This document shows positions 50,695 to 51,655 of a stretch of DNA of 51,655 nt, one piece after another; the stretch's first letter is position 1, and every line of letters begins with the position of its first letter. Both the position numbers and the translations under genes were made by a program. The stretch is taken from NCBI GenBank assembly GCA_045132495.1, contig JBGUSK010000118.1:1-51655 (forward strand), given 5' to 3'. Origin of the DNA: UBA11524 sp045132495 (lineage in GTDB: Bacteria > Bacillota > Clostridia > Christensenellales > Aristaeellaceae). Under the pieces are notes generated by a model. That model did not search any database and was not told the origin of the DNA. It saw nothing but the letters and a program-made list of their open reading frames with translations.

Positions 50695-50788
50695 AGTTCG
50701 AATCTCGCCATCGGCTAAAGACAAGCTGGACAGCATACACAGTGCCAGCAGCAGTGCAACGATTCTTTTCATAACAAGTTCCCCTTTC

Positions 50789-51655
50789 TCAAGGCAGAAC
50801 GACCGTGACCGTCATTCCAAGGCGGACGGTTTCGTCAGCCTGAAAGGATGCATAAGCGGTATAGGTCGTTTCAGTTCCGGTTTCAGTCGAACTGCTCATA
50901 TAGGAGATCTCTGTAATGGTGCCCTGGAAAGGCTCGCTTTGCCCCTCGTTCCAGTTAAAGTAGATGCTGCAAGGATCACCCGCTTTTACAGTAGAGAGCA
51001 TGTCCTCAGGAATCTGCATGCTGATTTGGTATCCACCCGGCTGATATACTGTCAGCAGTACATCGTTCTGGTTGATTTGCTGGCCGGCCTTTACCTTGAT
51101 CTCTGCAATCACGCCAGCTACATTGGAGCGCACATTACCGTCCTCGAAAACGCGCCCGGAAATATCCCCTGACACGGTTTCAAAGAGAAGCTGGCCACGC
51201 TCCACTTCCTCTCCATCCGCTACATGCAGTTTCAGGATACTGCCCGTACCGGAGATAGCCATCGCGTCTGTGCGTGATACCGTGCCACTGCCGATGCACT
51301 GCTTGGCCGCATAATCCGCTGTGCGGTAGATATCGACGGTTTCCTCCATGTAGAGTTCACCTGCTGTCGTCTGCACGGTATAGGAGGAGCCCTTTACGGC
51401 TGTCACAACGCCCACCGCACGGTGGCTGCCATCCTTACTGCAGCGCAAATAAACCTTTTCACCGATCGTTACAAAGGTCGTTTCCGCAGATTCATACGCC
51501 TTGCTGATGTTGGCAGAAACGGTGAATTTGCTCACAGGCGCAAGATACATCACCGTATTCTCTGCGCTGTCACCTTCAGCTGCAAATATACCGCGGATCG
51601 TTCCGTCCTCCGTCGCAATGACCCGGGTCGTGGATAACGCAGCGATCACATCATT
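50789..51655 (-). CDS. HlyD-like adaptor, partial at window end
   Basis: The coding frame runs off the right edge, so the N-terminus and signal peptide are outside. The visible 288 residues match the protein at 43531-44598 along their whole length: SGSGTV-like GSGTVSRTDAMAISGTGS, then ILKLHVADGEEVERGQLLFETV and RLGMTVTVVLP at the end. It is the first gene of the operon that can be seen. The next gene follows by 16 bases. The duplicate pair brackets the EPTA protein, membrane adaptor, ATPase and permease. Confidence 0.88.
   Translation of the reverse strand, partial: NDVIAALSTTRVIATEDGTIRGIFAAEGDSAENTVMYLAPVSKFTVSANISKAYESAETTFVTIGEKVYLRCSKDGSHRAVGVVTAVKGSSYTVQTTAGELYMEETVDIYRTADYAAKQCIGSGTVSRTDAMAISGTGSILKLHVADGEEVERGQLLFETVSGDISGRVFEDGNVRSNVAGVIAEIKVKAGQQINQNDVLLTVYQPGGYQISMQIPEDMLSTVKAGDPCSIYFNWNEGQSEPFQGTITEISYMSSSTETGTETTYTAYASFQADETVRLGMTVTVVLP

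Larger units (their letters stand above)
47526..50772 (-). pseudogene. Secreted EPTA-repeat protein with signal peptide out of frame (frameshift)
   Basis: ATG 50772, behind AAAGGGGAACTTGTT, encodes a perfect signal peptide, MKRIVALLLALCMLSSLSLA, but the frame stops at 50686 after only 28 residues. The long frame for the rest (1061 codons, first ATG at 50711) is one base out and has no ribosome site. A single-base indel or error between 50688 and 50711 would restore one secreted protein of about 1080 residues. Its body has two EPTA tracts (about residues 8-193 and 395-580), two similar beta domains (about 200-390 and 585-800) containing FLWVGKKG and LFVWVEPKG, and a C-terminal domain of about 200 residues. 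The gene sits between two adaptor genes, so it may be an exported or co-assembling partner. Confidence 0.75.

Noticed and set aside
48886..50718. Plus-strand VGSA-repeat frames
   Set aside because: Mirror of the EPTA repeats; no start signals.

Overview
The window looks like a GC-rich, spore-forming, Gram-positive anaerobe of the class Clostridia, probably a gut lineage near Christensenellales or Oscillospirales. The reasons are cotJ spore-coat genes, a wall sortase, SipW-type secretion, an ECF vitamin transporter, near-consensus AGGAGG ribosome sites, and a CCCTCTCAGTC-type intergenic palindrome of the kind common in gut Clostridia. The lineage is an inference. No rRNA, tRNA, CRISPR array, transposase or phage gene was seen. 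Nearly everything is on the minus strand except an SDR/hydrolase pair (23.5-25.2 kb) and gyrB-gyrA (38.4-43.1 kb).

Layout. (1) 1-3.3 kb: a partial RpiR-type regulator, an SLC13/ArsB-type permease and an SGNH hydrolase. (2) 3.4-9.15 kb: a complete cobalamin operon. It has a consensus promoter, an AdoCbl-type riboswitch with its own terminator, two secreted or membrane-tethered proteins with DUF4430 domains (one with the alpha-barrel plus beta-domain plan of animal transcobalamin), then EcfT, a fused two-domain EcfA ATPase and an S component. (3) 9.15-23.4 kb: a large surface-fibre operon. It runs from a SipW-type signal peptidase through five TasA/CalY-like subunits, a CHAP-like protein that has lost its catalytic Cys and His, a 1794-residue InlB-repeat/pilin-domain adhesin and a wall-anchored protein with a PHTGD sorting signal, to a tiny membrane protein and a class B sortase. 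(4) 23.5-29.5 kb: the SDR and alpha/beta-hydrolase pair, a secreted CxxC-repeat protein bracketed by two near-identical hairpins, and a two-domain glycosyltransferase. (5) 29.5-34 kb: cotJC, a natural CotJA-CotJB fusion with a Cys-rich N-terminal extension, a P-loop kinase-like protein, a TIM-barrel isomerase-like protein and rarA. (6) 34-38.2 kb: an AI-2E-family permease and two tandem WG-repeat secreted proteins. (7) 38.2-43.1 kb: gyrB and gyrA behind an unusual promoter region. (8) 43.4 kb to the end: a MacAB-like ABC export operon with three HlyD-like adaptors and a secreted protein carrying two long EPTA-repeat tracts, whose signal peptide is out of frame with the rest.

How the genes work together. 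The cobalamin operon is best read as an extracellular B12 capture module (transcobalamin-like proteins) feeding an ECF importer, shut off by the riboswitch when B12 is plentiful. The SipW operon is best read as one machine that processes, assembles and wall-anchors a protein fibre: SipW cleaves the subunits, the sortase fixes the one protein with a sorting signal, and the giant adhesin and inactive CHAP protein are accessory matrix components. The final operon pairs a MacB-type ATPase/permease and a membrane adaptor with two near-duplicate secreted adaptors at its ends. All assignments come from reading the translated sequence; no database search was run.
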